Source: Mesorhizobium carmichaelinearum (GTDB lineage: Bacteria > Pseudomonadota > Alphaproteobacteria > Rhizobiales > Rhizobiaceae). Taken from it: a DNA stretch of 62,316 nucleotides. The stretch is from assembly GCF_900199455.1 (NCBI RefSeq), contig NZ_FZQR01000030.1, forward strand, positions 1 to 62,316, read 5' to 3'. The notes under the pieces were generated by a model. That model saw only the letters and a list, made by a program, of their open reading frames with translations, was not told the DNA's origin and did not search any database. Both the position numbers and the translations under genes were made by a program. Numbering within the stretch: position 1 is the stretch's first letter; each line of letters begins with the position of its first letter. This document shows, piece by piece, positions 42,282-51,245 of the stretch.

Positions 42282-42465
42282 TAGTTATAATCTAGCCTCT
42301 GTCATAACCGAGTTGGCCAGCCGGCATGTGCCGGTGAATGGCCGCGAGTGGGGAATGCCTTGACAGTCGTCCAGCCCGTCATCGGGGAAGGGCGCCGCCA
42401 GGCTTGATCAGCAGGAGATGGACAGAGGCTGCGATGCAGCCGGTCCCAACAATGGGAGCACTAGC

Positions 42466-43500
42466 ATGAACTGGAAACTGACCGCGGCTGCCGTCGGGCT
42501 GTCGCTGTTCGCCGTGACAGGCGTTGCCCGCGCCGATGGGGAACTCAACATCTACAATTGGGGCAACTACACCAGTCCGGACCTCATCAAGAAGTTCGAG
42601 GAGACCTACAAGGTCAAGGTCACCGTCACCGACTACGATTCCAACGACACTGCTCTGGCCAAGGTCCGCCAGGGCGCGTCCGGTTATGACATCGTCGTAC
42701 CGTCGGCCAGTGTCGTGCCGATTTGGATCAGCGAAGGTCTGCTCCTGGAGACCGATCCCAACAAGATGGAGAATTTCAAGAATGTCGATCCGAAATGGGT
42801 CGATGTTCCCTTCGACCCGGGCCGCAAATACACCGTCCCGTGGCAGTGGGGCACGACGGGTATCTCCGTGAACAAGTCGGTCTATGCCGGCGACCCGAAC
42901 ACCTCAGCGCTTTTCCTCGACCCGCCGCCGGAGCTTGTCGGCAAGATCAATGTCGTCCCCGAAATGGGTGACATCATGTTCCTCGCCATCGCCTATGAGG
43001 GCGGCCAATACTGCACCAACGACATGCAGGTGCTGAAGAAGGTGCACGATAAGCTGGTCGAGGCGAAGGCGAAATGGCTCTCGCTCGACTACGCGGCTGT
43101 CGACGGCCTGGGCAGGGGCGACATTGCCGCCGGCGTCAACTGGAACGGCATATCGCTGCGCGAGCGGCTTGTGAACGACAAGATCGTCTACGGCTATCCC
43201 AAGGAAGGGTTTCCGATCTGGATGGATAATGTCGCCGTCCTCAAGGACGCCAAGAATGTCGAGAACGCCAAGCTGTTTCAGAATTTCATCATGGATCCCA
43301 AGAACGCCGCGTTGATCTCGGCTTTCGCCCGCTACGCCAACGGCATCAAGGGCTCCGAGGCTTTCCTGCCGGACGACATGAAGACCGCGCCCGAGGTGGT
43401 GGTACCGGCGGAATTCGCCGCCAAGGGCCAGTTCATGCCGGCCTGTCCGTCGGATGTGCAGGCGCTCTACACGAAAATCTGGACCGACCTCCAGAAATAG
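42466..43500 (+). CDS. polyamine-type ABC transporter binding protein (PotF/PotD-like)
   Basis: 344 residues from the ATG at 42466, preceded by GGGAG. Signal peptide (hydrophobic 4-20, VARAD). The mature start LNIYNWGNYTSPDLIKKFEE is classic for the spermidine/putrescine-binding family. VTDYDSNDTALAKVRQGASGYDIVVPS near 50 and VPWQWGTTGISVNKS near 125 also match. The substrate could be a polyamine, an opine or another cationic compound. It begins a plus-strand run with the amidase and a TetR regulator. The ABC core is encoded on the other strand, which has its own second binding protein. Confidence 0.9.
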   Translation: MNWKLTAAAVGLSLFAVTGVARADGELNIYNWGNYTSPDLIKKFEETYKVKVTVTDYDSNDTALAKVRQGASGYDIVVPSASVVPIWISEGLLLETDPNKMENFKNVDPKWVDVPFDPGRKYTVPWQWGTTGISVNKSVYAGDPNTSALFLDPPPELVGKINVVPEMGDIMFLAIAYEGGQYCTNDMQVLKKVHDKLVEAKAKWLSLDYAAVDGLGRGDIAAGVNWNGISLRERLVNDKIVYGYPKEGFPIWMDNVAVLKDAKNVENAKLFQNFIMDPKNAALISAFARYANGIKGSEAFLPDDMKTAPEVVVPAEFAAKGQFMPACPSDVQALYTKIWTDLQK

Positions 43501-43598
43501 CGATGCCGTTCGAACCCAACGAACAGCATCCGGACCGCGACGCGCGGTCCGGCAACCCTTCATGCCAGATGCGATCTCGCGATCGCAGGAGATTTCCG

Positions 43599-45026
43599 AT
43601 GTCCGATCTCGACCTTTGCTACATGCCGGCTCATGAGGCGTTGCGGCTGTTCAAGGCGAAGAAACTCTCGCCCGTCGAATTGATGCAGGCCACCATTCGC
43701 CGCGCCGAAGCCACCAGATCGGCGATCAACTGCTTCACCTTCACGCATTTCGAAGAGGCGATGAGGCTGGCCGCCAAGGCCGAGGCGAAATACGCCAGGG
43801 GCGCCAGGACCGGCGCGCTCGAAGGGCTGCCGATCGGCATCAAGGATGAGAGCTACATCAAGGGCAAGCCGACCTCGCATGGCTCGCTGCTGTCCAGGGA
43901 TGCCATAGGCGGCCACACTTCGACGATGAACGAGCGCATCATGAAGGCCGGCGGCATTGTGCATGCCCGCACGGCGACGCCTGAGTTCAGCTGCGCCGGC
44001 TACACCTGGTCGAAGCGGTGGGGCGTCACCCGCAATCCCTGGAATCCGGATTTCACGCCGGGCGGTTCGTCGGGCGGTGCGGCGGCAACGCTCGCTTCCG
44101 GAACATCATCGATCGCCACCGGTTCGGACATTGCCGGATCGATCCGCATTCCCGCTTCGGCCTGCGGTCTTGTCGGCTTCAAGCCGCCTTACGGCCGCAA
44201 TCCCGACGAGCCGCCCTTCAACCTCGACTTCTATTGCCACACCGGACCGCTGGCGCGAAACGTCAGGGACGCGATCCTGCTGCAGAATGTCATGGCGGGG
44301 CCGAGCCCGCTCGACATCGCCACGCTGCGTCCCAAACTGCGCCTGCCGCTCGATTACAAGCCGATCAAGGGCTGGAGAGTAGCCTTTTCCATGGATCTCG
44401 GTTCGTTCGAGGTCGACCCCGACGTGCGGAAGAACACGCTCGCCGCCTGCGATGTGTTTCGTTCGCTTGGCGCCACGGTTGAGGAAGTCGAACTTGGCTG
44501 GGATGACGGAGTGCTCAAGGCCGGAATGGCCTATCTCGAGCACCTTTTCGGCGCGTCGCTGTCGCAACTGCTTGCGGAGCACAGCAGCGACATGACCAGC
44601 TATGCCAGGCGGTTTGCCGAGGACGGGCAAAGGTCCAAAGCCACCGACTTTGTCGCGACGCTCGATGTGGCGGCCAGGATGTATCAGACGCTCGGTCCGC
44701 TGCTGGAAACCCATGATGTGCTGATCTGCCCGACAAACGCGCTGCCCGCGGTGCCGGCGGAGTTCGACCAGACCAGGGATAAGGTCGAGATCAACGGCAG
44801 GGAGGTGAACCCCTCGCTGGGCTGGGTGATGACGACGCCGTTCAACATGCTGAGCCGTTGCCCGGTTTTGTCCATCCCGTCGGGTCGTGCGGCCAGCGGC
44901 GTGCCGACAGGCATCCAGATCGTCGGCCGCACCTATAGCGATGCCGATGTCTTCCGGGCCGGGCTGGCCTATGAAACGGCTCGGGGGCAATGGTATGGAA
45001 ACACCGGCACACGTCCGTCGCTCTGA
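43599..45026 (+). CDS. amidase signature family hydrolase
   Basis: 475 residues from the ATG at 43599, with CAGGAGA upstream; an earlier in-frame start has no such site. The amidase signature triad is visible: K82 in GLPIGIKDES, cis-Ser S157 in PGGSSGGAAAT, and nucleophile S181 in GSDIAGSIRIP. No signal peptide, so cytoplasmic. It would hydrolyse an amide to an acid and ammonia. The substrate is unknown; because it lies just after a polyamine-type binding protein gene, the imported compound may be an amide such as an acylated amine. This reading is inference from position. Confidence 0.92.
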   Translation: MSDLDLCYMPAHEALRLFKAKKLSPVELMQATIRRAEATRSAINCFTFTHFEEAMRLAAKAEAKYARGARTGALEGLPIGIKDESYIKGKPTSHGSLLSRDAIGGHTSTMNERIMKAGGIVHARTATPEFSCAGYTWSKRWGVTRNPWNPDFTPGGSSGGAAATLASGTSSIATGSDIAGSIRIPASACGLVGFKPPYGRNPDEPPFNLDFYCHTGPLARNVRDAILLQNVMAGPSPLDIATLRPKLRLPLDYKPIKGWRVAFSMDLGSFEVDPDVRKNTLAACDVFRSLGATVEEVELGWDDGVLKAGMAYLEHLFGASLSQLLAEHSSDMTSYARRFAEDGQRSKATDFVATLDVAARMYQTLGPLLETHDVLICPTNALPAVPAEFDQTRDKVEINGREVNPSLGWVMTTPFNMLSRCPVLSIPSGRAASGVPTGIQIVGRTYSDADVFRAGLAYETARGQWYGNTGTRPSL

Positions 45027-45063
45027 TCGGTTTCCGGATGAGGCGCGTGCCATGAAATAGCTT

Positions 45064-45810
45064 ATGCGGCGGGATATGTCCGCCGCGGGTCCGAAAGTCC
45101 TGACGAAAATGGCGCAACGCAAGGCCACCGCAAAGCCGGAGAAACGCAAGGTCGCGACGACGAAGGGTGCGGCAAACGATGCCGCGCCGCCCAAGGACCG
45201 CCGGCGCGAGCGCGGCGAAGCCAGCGTCCAGCGCATCATCGACGCCACCATCGAGCTCATCGCCGAGGAAGGCCTGGCGAGCCTCACCATGCAGCGCATT
45301 GCTGAACATGTCGGCTCGTCCAACGCGCTGGTGGTCTTTCATTTCCGCAGCAAGGAAAATTTGTTCCGGGCCGTGCTGCAATATCTCAGCGATCAGTATG
45401 ACGCGCTGTGGATCACCCTGGTGCGGGCGCCCGGCCTGTCGCCGGTCGAAAGGCTGCTGGGTGCCGTCGATTGTGCACAGCGTTTCGCCCGGCAGCATCC
45501 GCAATGGGTGTCAGTCTTTGTCGTGTTCTCCAGCGACCGCAAGAGCATGCAGATCTACAATGAAATCGGCCTGCCGAGCGATCTCGCCTACACCGCCGAA
45601 GCGCGCGAGCTGCTGGTCGAGATTTCGCGCGGCGGCGGCTATACCGGCGTCGACATCGACACCTTGTCGGAGAGCCTGAACTATCTGGTTCACGGCGCCT
45701 GGTATTGGGACCATCTCAACCCTTCGAGCCGTGACACCAATGTGTTGCGCAAGACCATGTTGCTCCTGCTGCATCAGGCATTTCCACGGCACTTCGAATT
45801 GATGCCGTAG
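45064..45810 (+). CDS. TetR family transcriptional regulator
   Basis: Up to 248 residues; starts at 45064, 45076 or 45109 are all possible and no clear ribosome site decides. A basic Lys/Arg-rich tail precedes the TetR helix-turn-helix near 50-100 (QRIIDATIELIAEEGLASLTMQRIAEHVGSSNALVVFHF). The C-terminal ligand domain resembles BetI-type regulators (GAVDCAQRFARQHPQWVSVFV). It follows the amidase gene by 37 bases, and probably controls the transporter and amidase genes. The likely operator is the AT-rich palindrome at 42272; not proven. It converges on the hydrolase gene with a 7-base gap. Confidence 0.88.
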   Translation: MRRDMSAAGPKVLTKMAQRKATAKPEKRKVATTKGAANDAAPPKDRRRERGEASVQRIIDATIELIAEEGLASLTMQRIAEHVGSSNALVVFHFRSKENLFRAVLQYLSDQYDALWITLVRAPGLSPVERLLGAVDCAQRFARQHPQWVSVFVVFSSDRKSMQIYNEIGLPSDLAYTAEARELLVEISRGGGYTGVDIDTLSESLNYLVHGAWYWDHLNPSSRDTNVLRKTMLLLLHQAFPRHFELMP

Positions 45811-45817
45811 CTGTTTC

Positions 45818-46579
45818 TCAGGGGCGCTGGCTCAAATGGCAGCCGGCCTGCCGTCTCTGCGCCAGGTACTCATCGATCAGCTGGCGGTAGCGCACCTTGC
45901 CGAAGCTCGGAAAATGGCCGCCATGCACGACCGAGACGTCGAGATCGCGCATGGCGAGCAGCGTCTCGATATAGGCCGACATATCCGAATGGTAGACGTC
46001 GTCGATCAGCGGGCCGTCATAGATGATGTCGCCGGACAGCAGGATGCCGGTCTTTCTCTCGTAGAGCGCGATGCCGCCCGGTGAATGGCCAGGCGTGTGG
46101 ATCACCTCGAAGGCGCGGTCGCCAAGATCGACGATATCGCCATGGTCGAGCAGGCGGCCGGCCGGGGCAGGCAGGATCCGGTAGCGGGAGGACTCCCAGC
46201 CTTGCGGCAATCGATCGAACATATCGTCGGTCGCATAGCGATCGGCCACCGTCCATTCGTTGCGCGGATCGGCGAGGATTTTTGCTTCGGCCCGGTGCAC
46301 GCAGCGGTCGGGAAATTCGTGATGGCAGCCGATATGATCGAAATGCGTGTGGCTGGCGACGCAGGTCAGCTTGCGCTCGCTGACCAAGGGCACGTGTGTG
46401 CGCAGGCTGAAATGGCCGAGGCCGGTGTCGAACAGAAGGTCGCGGTCGCGGCCGCGCACATGCCAGATGTTGCAGCGGAAGAAGGGTTTGATCCACGGCT
46501 CGTGGATCAGCGTGACGCCATCGGCCATGCGGATGGTCTCGTACCAGTCTGCTGCGCCGATGACCGGAAGGGATGCCAT
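45818..46579 (-). CDS. metallo-beta-lactamase fold hydrolase
   Basis: A 253-residue protein with the dinuclear-metal motif H77-T-H79-F-D81-H82 followed by a histidine near TPGHSPGG (about 175) and an Asp in LSGDIIYDG. Such proteins include glyoxalase II-type thioesterases, lactonases and arylsulfatase-like enzymes. No signal peptide is seen. It is the last gene of a minus-strand operon following the ATPase gene, whose stop it nearly abuts (one base apart), so it probably acts on the transported compound. Specific activity cannot be predicted. Confidence 0.88.
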   Translation of the reverse strand: MASLPVIGAADWYETIRMADGVTLIHEPWIKPFFRCNIWHVRGRDRDLLFDTGLGHFSLRTHVPLVSERKLTCVASHTHFDHIGCHHEFPDRCVHRAEAKILADPRNEWTVADRYATDDMFDRLPQGWESSRYRILPAPAGRLLDHGDIVDLGDRAFEVIHTPGHSPGGIALYERKTGILLSGDIIYDGPLIDDVYHSDMSAYIETLLAMRDLDVSVVHGGHFPSFGKVRYRQLIDEYLAQRRQAGCHLSQRP

Positions 46580-46580
46580 T

Positions 46581-47645
46581 TCAGTCCGTCAAAACGATGA
46601 TCTGGTCGGTATCGCACGAAACGGCAACCGTGTCGCCGGGCTGGACGGTGGCTGAAGCGGGCAGCTTGGCGATGAACTGCAGCGAGGGGTCTTCGATGGA
46701 AATCGCGAGCACGCGCTTGAAACTGCCCTGGAAGACGACGTCGCTCACTCTCGCCATGCCGAGACTTGCGGTGCCCGCAGCCCCACCGAGGAGGAGATGC
46801 TCCGGCCGTACAGCCAGTGCAATAGCCGAACCCACAGGCAAGGCGCTGCGCACCAGAACCGGTCCGGCCGGCGTCGTGACAGTACTTGTCCTGTCCCTGG
46901 CCTCCGCGACCGTGCCGGCCAGGATCGTGCTTTCGCCCATGAAGGTCGCCGAAAAGCGTGTCGCCGGCCTGGCATAGACGCGCTCGGGCGGGCCTTCGTC
47001 CTCGATGCGGCCGTCATTCATCACCACGCAATGATCGGCCAATGCCATCGCTTCTTCCTGATCGTGCGTGACATGGATGAAGGCGGTGCCGACGCGCTTC
47101 TGGATCGCCTTCAATTCATCCTGCATCTGCCGGCGCAATTTGAGGTCCAGCGCGCCGAGCGGCTCGTCGAGCAGAAGCACCGCCGGCTCGATGACCAGCG
47201 CACGCGCCAGCGCCACGCGCTGCCGCTGGCCGCCGGAGAGCTGGTGCGGCTTCTTGTCGAAGGCGGAGGCGAGGCCAACCAGCGCCAGCGCCTCGCGCGC
47301 CCGGGCGGCCCGTGTTGTGCCGTCGACGCCTTGCATGCGCAGCCCAAAGCCGACATTGCCGCCAACACTCATATGCGGGAACAGCGCATAGTCCTGGAAC
47401 ACGGTCGTCGTCGGCCGCCTGGCCGGCGGCACCGCGGTGCAGTCCTCGCCGCGAATGAACACCTTGCCTTCACTGGGCGTGACGAAGCCGCCCAGGATGG
47501 ACAGGAGCGTCGTCTTGCCGGAACCCGATGGCCCAAGCAGGATCGTGTAGCTGCCCGGCTCGATCCGCAGCGAGACGTCTTTCAGCACCGCCAGCTGCCC
47601 GAAACGGTGCGAGACAGCGCGGATGTCGACCAGGGGCGCGGTCAT
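46581..47645 (-). CDS. polyamine-type ABC transporter ATP-binding protein (PotA-like)
   Basis: 354 residues from the ATG at 47645, which overlaps the permease stop by four bases (ATGA). A longer reading upstream is out of family. The ABC domain has Walker A GPSGSGKTTL near 37-46, signature LSGGQRQRVALARAL, Walker B VLLLDEPLGALD and the switch histidine in THDQEEAMALAD. A C-terminal TOBE domain (about 270-354) is typical of PotA and CysA/MalK-like ATPases. It powers the importer built by the two permeases upstream. Substrate is set by the binding proteins. Confidence 0.95.
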   Translation of the reverse strand: MTAPLVDIRAVSHRFGQLAVLKDVSLRIEPGSYTILLGPSGSGKTTLLSILGGFVTPSEGKVFIRGEDCTAVPPARRPTTTVFQDYALFPHMSVGGNVGFGLRMQGVDGTTRAARAREALALVGLASAFDKKPHQLSGGQRQRVALARALVIEPAVLLLDEPLGALDLKLRRQMQDELKAIQKRVGTAFIHVTHDQEEAMALADHCVVMNDGRIEDEGPPERVYARPATRFSATFMGESTILAGTVAEARDRTSTVTTPAGPVLVRSALPVGSAIALAVRPEHLLLGGAAGTASLGMARVSDVVFQGSFKRVLAISIEDPSLQFIAKLPASATVQPGDTVAVSCDTDQIIVLTD

Positions 47646-48424
47646 GCTTTTCTCCGGCGCAGCAATGTCAGTTCGAACAGCACGACCAGCACGATGGAGA
47701 CGGCGAAGACCAGCGAACCGACCGCGTTGGTTTTCGGGTTGAGGCCGGAGCGCAGCAGGTTCCAGATCTCCACAGGCAGCGTGGTGTCGAAGCGGGTCAG
47801 CAGGAAGGAGATCACGAATTCGTCCCAGGAGAAGGTCATCGAAAGGAAGAAGCCGGCGAAGATGGCGGGCGCCATGACCGGCACGGTGATCAGCAATAGC
47901 ACCTTCCATTCCGGCGCGCCGAGATCGCGCGCGGCGCGCTCGATGTTGATCTGATGGTCGCCCATCTGGCTGTAGATGATGGCGAAGCACAGCGGCAGGT
48001 TGATCACGACATGGCCAATGCCGGCAGCAAGCAGTGATTTCGGCACCCCGGCCCAGTTGAACAGCACCAGCAATCCCATGCCGATGATGAGATAGCTGAC
48101 CGTCAGCGGCAGCGTGATCAGCCCGCGCAGCAGGCCCGAGCCCGGCAGCACGAAGCGCGCAAAGCCCCAGGCGGAGAGGAAGCCGAGCGTGACGGCGGTG
48201 GCGGAGGAGATCGACGCCACTAGCAGCGAGTTGACCAGCGCCGAAGTCAGCCGCGTGTCGCTGAGAACCGCGTCGTACCAGCGCAGCGACGGCCCGGTGA
48301 AGGGCGGGATCGGGAACGAGGTCGCCTGCAGCGAGAACAGCACCAGCACCACCACCGGCAGGAAGATGAAGCCGTAGACGGCAAGCGCATAGACCCAGGA
48401 CGCGACGCGGACAATCCTGCGCAT
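47642..48424 (-). CDS. polyamine-type ABC transporter permease (PotC/YdcV-like)
   Basis: A 260-residue inner-membrane protein with six membrane segments and a BPD_transp_1 domain. The EAA-like loop is around RAARDLGAPEWKVLLLITVPVMAPAI near 158-183. The family start MRRIVRVASWVYALAVYGFIFLPVVVLVLFS is typical of PotC-type permeases. It pairs with the permease encoded just upstream, whose stop is one base before its start. Together with the ATPase they make the transmembrane channel. Confidence 0.93.
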   Translation of the reverse strand: MRRIVRVASWVYALAVYGFIFLPVVVLVLFSLQATSFPIPPFTGPSLRWYDAVLSDTRLTSALVNSLLVASISSATAVTLGFLSAWGFARFVLPGSGLLRGLITLPLTVSYLIIGMGLLVLFNWAGVPKSLLAAGIGHVVINLPLCFAIIYSQMGDHQINIERAARDLGAPEWKVLLLITVPVMAPAIFAGFFLSMTFSWDEFVISFLLTRFDTTLPVEIWNLLRSGLNPKTNAVGSLVFAVSIVLVVLFELTLLRRRKA

Positions 48425-48425
48425 C

Positions 48426-49280
48426 TCAGGCCCGCTCGATCTTCAGCCAGCGGGCGCAGGCGAGGTAGGCGATTGTGACGACCGCCATCAGGATGATCGA
48501 CAGTGCCGAGGCCAGTGGAAAATCGCCGCGCCGGCCGATCTGCATCATCACCAGCTGCGGCATCAAGAGCTCGTTGTTGCCGCCCAGGATCTGCGGCGTG
48601 ATGTAGTCGCCGATGCACAGAACGAAGGTGAGGAAGGCGCCGACCATGATGCCCGGCAAGGTCAGCGGCAGGACGACATGCAGGAAGGTGCGCACCGGCC
48701 CGGCGCCGAGATCGGCGGCCGCCTTGCGGTAGCTCGGACTGAGCTGCTTCAAATTGGCGAAAATCGTCAGCGTCAGCAGCATGACGAAGAAATGCACGAA
48801 GCCGGTGACCGTGGCCAGGCGCGTGTTGGCGAGCTGCAGCGGCTCGGCGATCAGGCCTGAACCGGTCAACGCGCGGTTGATGACGCCGTTCTGCGCCAGC
48901 ACCAGCAGCCAGGAATAGGAGCGCACGACATAGGACGTCCAGAACGGCAGCACGGCCAGCATCAGCGCCAGCCGCTGCCAGCGTTCCGGCACTTGTTCGG
49001 CGAGGATCCAGGCGAAGGGATAGGCGAGCAGCACCGAAACCACGGTCACGATTGCCGTCACCTGCAGCGAATTCACCATCGCCTGCCAATAGGAGGGGTT
49101 GGTGAAGAACTGACTGTAGTTGGTCAGCGTGAAGCCGCCGCCCTCATGCGCCGTGAGGCTCGAAAACCCCATGGCGATGAACGGCAGGACGAAGAACAGC
49201 AACGTCCAGCCGAGCGCCGGCGTGACCAGCGCCCAGGGCAGGGCGCGGCCCGCCCGCCCGCTGTTTGCGGTTGAGCTCAC
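48426..49280 (-). CDS. polyamine-type ABC transporter permease (PotB/YdcU-like)
   Basis: 284 residues if the start is GTG at 49280 (VSSTANSGRAGRALPW), 13 bases after the binding-protein stop; a longer reading runs into that gene. Six membrane segments and a BPD_transp_1 domain. The EAA loop is AAADLGAGPVRTFLHVVLPLTLPGIMVG near 190-217. No strong ribosome site is visible, so translation may be coupled to the upstream gene. It forms the other half of the transmembrane pore with the PotC-like protein. Confidence 0.9.
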   Translation of the reverse strand: MSSTANSGRAGRALPWALVTPALGWTLLFFVLPFIAMGFSSLTAHEGGGFTLTNYSQFFTNPSYWQAMVNSLQVTAIVTVVSVLLAYPFAWILAEQVPERWQRLALMLAVLPFWTSYVVRSYSWLLVLAQNGVINRALTGSGLIAEPLQLANTRLATVTGFVHFFVMLLTLTIFANLKQLSPSYRKAAADLGAGPVRTFLHVVLPLTLPGIMVGAFLTFVLCIGDYITPQILGGNNELLMPQLVMMQIGRRGDFPLASALSIILMAVVTIAYLACARWLKIERA

Positions 49281-49293
49281 GAGCGACAGCCGA

Positions 49294-50385
49294 TCACTTC
49301 GCCTGCAGCATTTCGGTCCACATGTCCTGCATCTTCTTGTCGAGATCGGCGTTCGGCGCCGGATAGGCTTGCGCACGAGCGAGGAAGCCCGGCTGCTCGT
49401 CGAAACGCAGGACCTTCTTCTGGTCGTCGGTCAGTGCCGCCTTGGTGTTGGCCGGCATGCCCCAGTAGCAGGACGAGGTGGCAAGCCGCGCCTGGCCTTC
49501 AGGGCTCATAATGTACTGGATGAATTTCAGCGCCAAATCCTTGTTCTTGGAATCCTTGAACATGGCCAGCGACTGCGACCACAGCACCGCGCCTTCCTTG
49601 GGGATGGAGAAGTCCAGCGCCGGGTTTTCCTTGGCCAACCCCGCCGTCACCCACTCGCCGCCGCCGACCAGAATGTCGACCTCGCCGGTGGCAAGCGCGG
49701 TCTGGCTGGCGGTGACTTCGCCGACCAGCTTGGCATTGGCCTTCATCTTGAGCAGCTCGTCCTTGAGGGCAGGCAGGTCGGCTTCGGTCAGATCCGCCGT
49801 CTTCTTGCCGATGGCAAGGGCCGCCATGCCGATGACCGGCAGATAATAGTCGTAGATGGCGACCTTGCCCTTGTACTTGTCGCTGGTCAGCGACGCCAGG
49901 GACTGCATGTCGGCCGGATCGACCTTGGTCTTGTTGAAGCCGATCGTGTTGTAGCCGAACTTTTCGGTGATGCCGTAGCGCTTGCCGCCGACGACGGTGG
50001 AACCGTCCATCTTCACCTGCGGAAACAGGTCGGCGAAGGGCAGCTTGTCTTCCGGCAGCGGCTCGAACAGGCCCTTTTCGACGCCGCGCGGCACGTCGAT
50101 CGAGTCGATCACCATCACGTCCCAGTCGCCTGGCTGCGATTGCTCGACGATGGCGAGGCCGGCACCCGTGCCTTCGAACTCCTTGACGTTGACCTTGACG
50201 TTGTTGGCCTCCTCGAAGGGCTGCAGAAGCGCCGGATCGGAATGGTCGCACCAGATCAGCGCGTTGAGATCGGCGGCCTCGGCGAGGCTGCCAGCGCCGA
50301 GCAGCAGGGCCGTGGCGGCGCAGGCGGCGTGCAGATGACGCTTCAAGACGGAAAGCGGATTCCCGGATGCGGATTTGACGGACAT
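49294..50385 (-). CDS. polyamine-type ABC transporter binding protein (PotD-like)
   Basis: 363 residues from the ATG at 50385, with AAGGGAGAAC upstream; the upstream reading lacks a ribosome site. Signal peptide ending near SLAEAAD. The mature protein starts LNALIWCDHSDPALLQPFEE and has DWDVMVIDSIDVPRGVEKGLFEPL, FGYNTIGFNKTKV and GEVDILVGGGEWVTAG, as in the PotD/AfuA-like class. It is the first gene of an operon with two permeases, the ATPase and the hydrolase. It differs clearly from the other binding protein at 42466, so one ABC core may be served by two receptors. Confidence 0.9.
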   Translation of the reverse strand: MSVKSASGNPLSVLKRHLHAACAATALLLGAGSLAEAADLNALIWCDHSDPALLQPFEEANNVKVNVKEFEGTGAGLAIVEQSQPGDWDVMVIDSIDVPRGVEKGLFEPLPEDKLPFADLFPQVKMDGSTVVGGKRYGITEKFGYNTIGFNKTKVDPADMQSLASLTSDKYKGKVAIYDYYLPVIGMAALAIGKKTADLTEADLPALKDELLKMKANAKLVGEVTASQTALATGEVDILVGGGEWVTAGLAKENPALDFSIPKEGAVLWSQSLAMFKDSKNKDLALKFIQYIMSPEGQARLATSSCYWGMPANTKAALTDDQKKVLRFDEQPGFLARAQAYPAPNADLDKKMQDMWTEMLQAK

Positions 50386-50424
50386 CGAGTGTTCTCCCTT
50401 GCCTTTGTGGCTTCTTGCAAAAAG

Positions 50425-50454
50425 TTGAACCAATTCTAAAATTGAGTCAATTCT
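50425..50454. promoter_or_regulatory. direct repeats TTGAnnCAATTCT, candidate TetR operator
   Basis: TTGA-AC-CAATTCT at 50425-50437 and TTGA-GT-CAATTCT at 50442-50454 are two near-identical copies 17 bases apart in the 91-base gap between the PotD-like gene (minus) and the TetR gene (plus). The second copy also sits in a perfect inverted repeat, AATTGA-G-TCAATT. Placement in a divergent promoter, next to a TetR gene, makes this a good operator candidate. Confidence 0.65.
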
Positions 50455-50476
50455 GTTTTTGTGGCAAGAGGCTGCT

Positions 50477-51091
50477 ATGAGCGGATTGCGGGCAAGGCAA
50501 AAGGCGGACCGGCACAGGCGCATCATCGACGCGGCGGCAGCACTTTTCCGCGAGGCCGGCTATGAGGGCGCCAAGATCGAAACCATCGCCAGCCAGGCGG
50601 AAGTGTCGATCGGCACGATCTACAATTACTATGAGAACAAGGGCGACATCCTCGGCGCCATCGTCTCGCTGGAGGTCAACGAGGTGCTCAATGCCGGGCG
50701 CGGCGTGGTCGCCAGGCCGCCGGCCAATGTCGGCGATGCGCTGGACACGCTGATCGGCATCTATATCGAGCATTCGCTGCACTATCTCAGCAAGGAGATG
50801 TGGCGGCAGGCGATGGCGATCTCGACGCAATTGCCCGACAGCCCGTTCGGCCAGGCCTACACCGCGCTCGACCGCTCACTCACCGAACAGATCCGCGCGC
50901 TGATCGCCCGGCTGCAGGAGATTGGCCTGGTACGGCAGGACATAGACGGGGCAGCGCTCGGCGAACTGATCTTCAACAACATGAACATGATGTTCATCGA
51001 ATTCGTGAAGCGCGACGAGGCCAGGATACCGGAACTGCGCGCGGCAATACGCCGGCAGAACCGGATATTGGTGGCGGCAATCGGGGTGTGA
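50477..51091 (+). CDS. TetR family transcriptional regulator
   Basis: 204 residues from the ATG at 50477, with AAGAGG upstream. The TetR helix-turn-helix is near 10-55 (RRIIDAAAALFREAGYEGAKIETIASQAEVSIGTIYNYYENKGDIL). The C-terminal domain has PANVGDALDTLIGIYIEHSLHYL near 80 and an IEFVKRDEARIPELRAAIRRQNRI end, as in ligand-binding TetR proteins. It is divergent from the binding-protein operon and is its likely repressor through the direct repeats between them. Ligand unknown. Confidence 0.9.
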   Translation: MSGLRARQKADRHRRIIDAAAALFREAGYEGAKIETIASQAEVSIGTIYNYYENKGDILGAIVSLEVNEVLNAGRGVVARPPANVGDALDTLIGIYIEHSLHYLSKEMWRQAMAISTQLPDSPFGQAYTALDRSLTEQIRALIARLQEIGLVRQDIDGAALGELIFNNMNMMFIEFVKRDEARIPELRAAIRRQNRILVAAIGV

Positions 51092-51245
51092 CGGGATTGC
51101 GGCTAGCGATGGGCCCAATCGGCTGAGCGGTGTGGGTGTGTCTTTGGCGCAGCCTGTACGAAGCCACTCGAGAGCCGGTCATAGAGGTGCCTAAGTTCAG
51201 TGCCCAGCTTACGCATGCGGCATGGAATCGTGTGTAGGAGGGGCA

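Noticed and set aside
42269..42291. TTGACT to TATAAT as a standard sigma-70 promoter
   Set aside because: The spacer is 11 bases, too short; the TATAAT may still be a -10 box with another -35.
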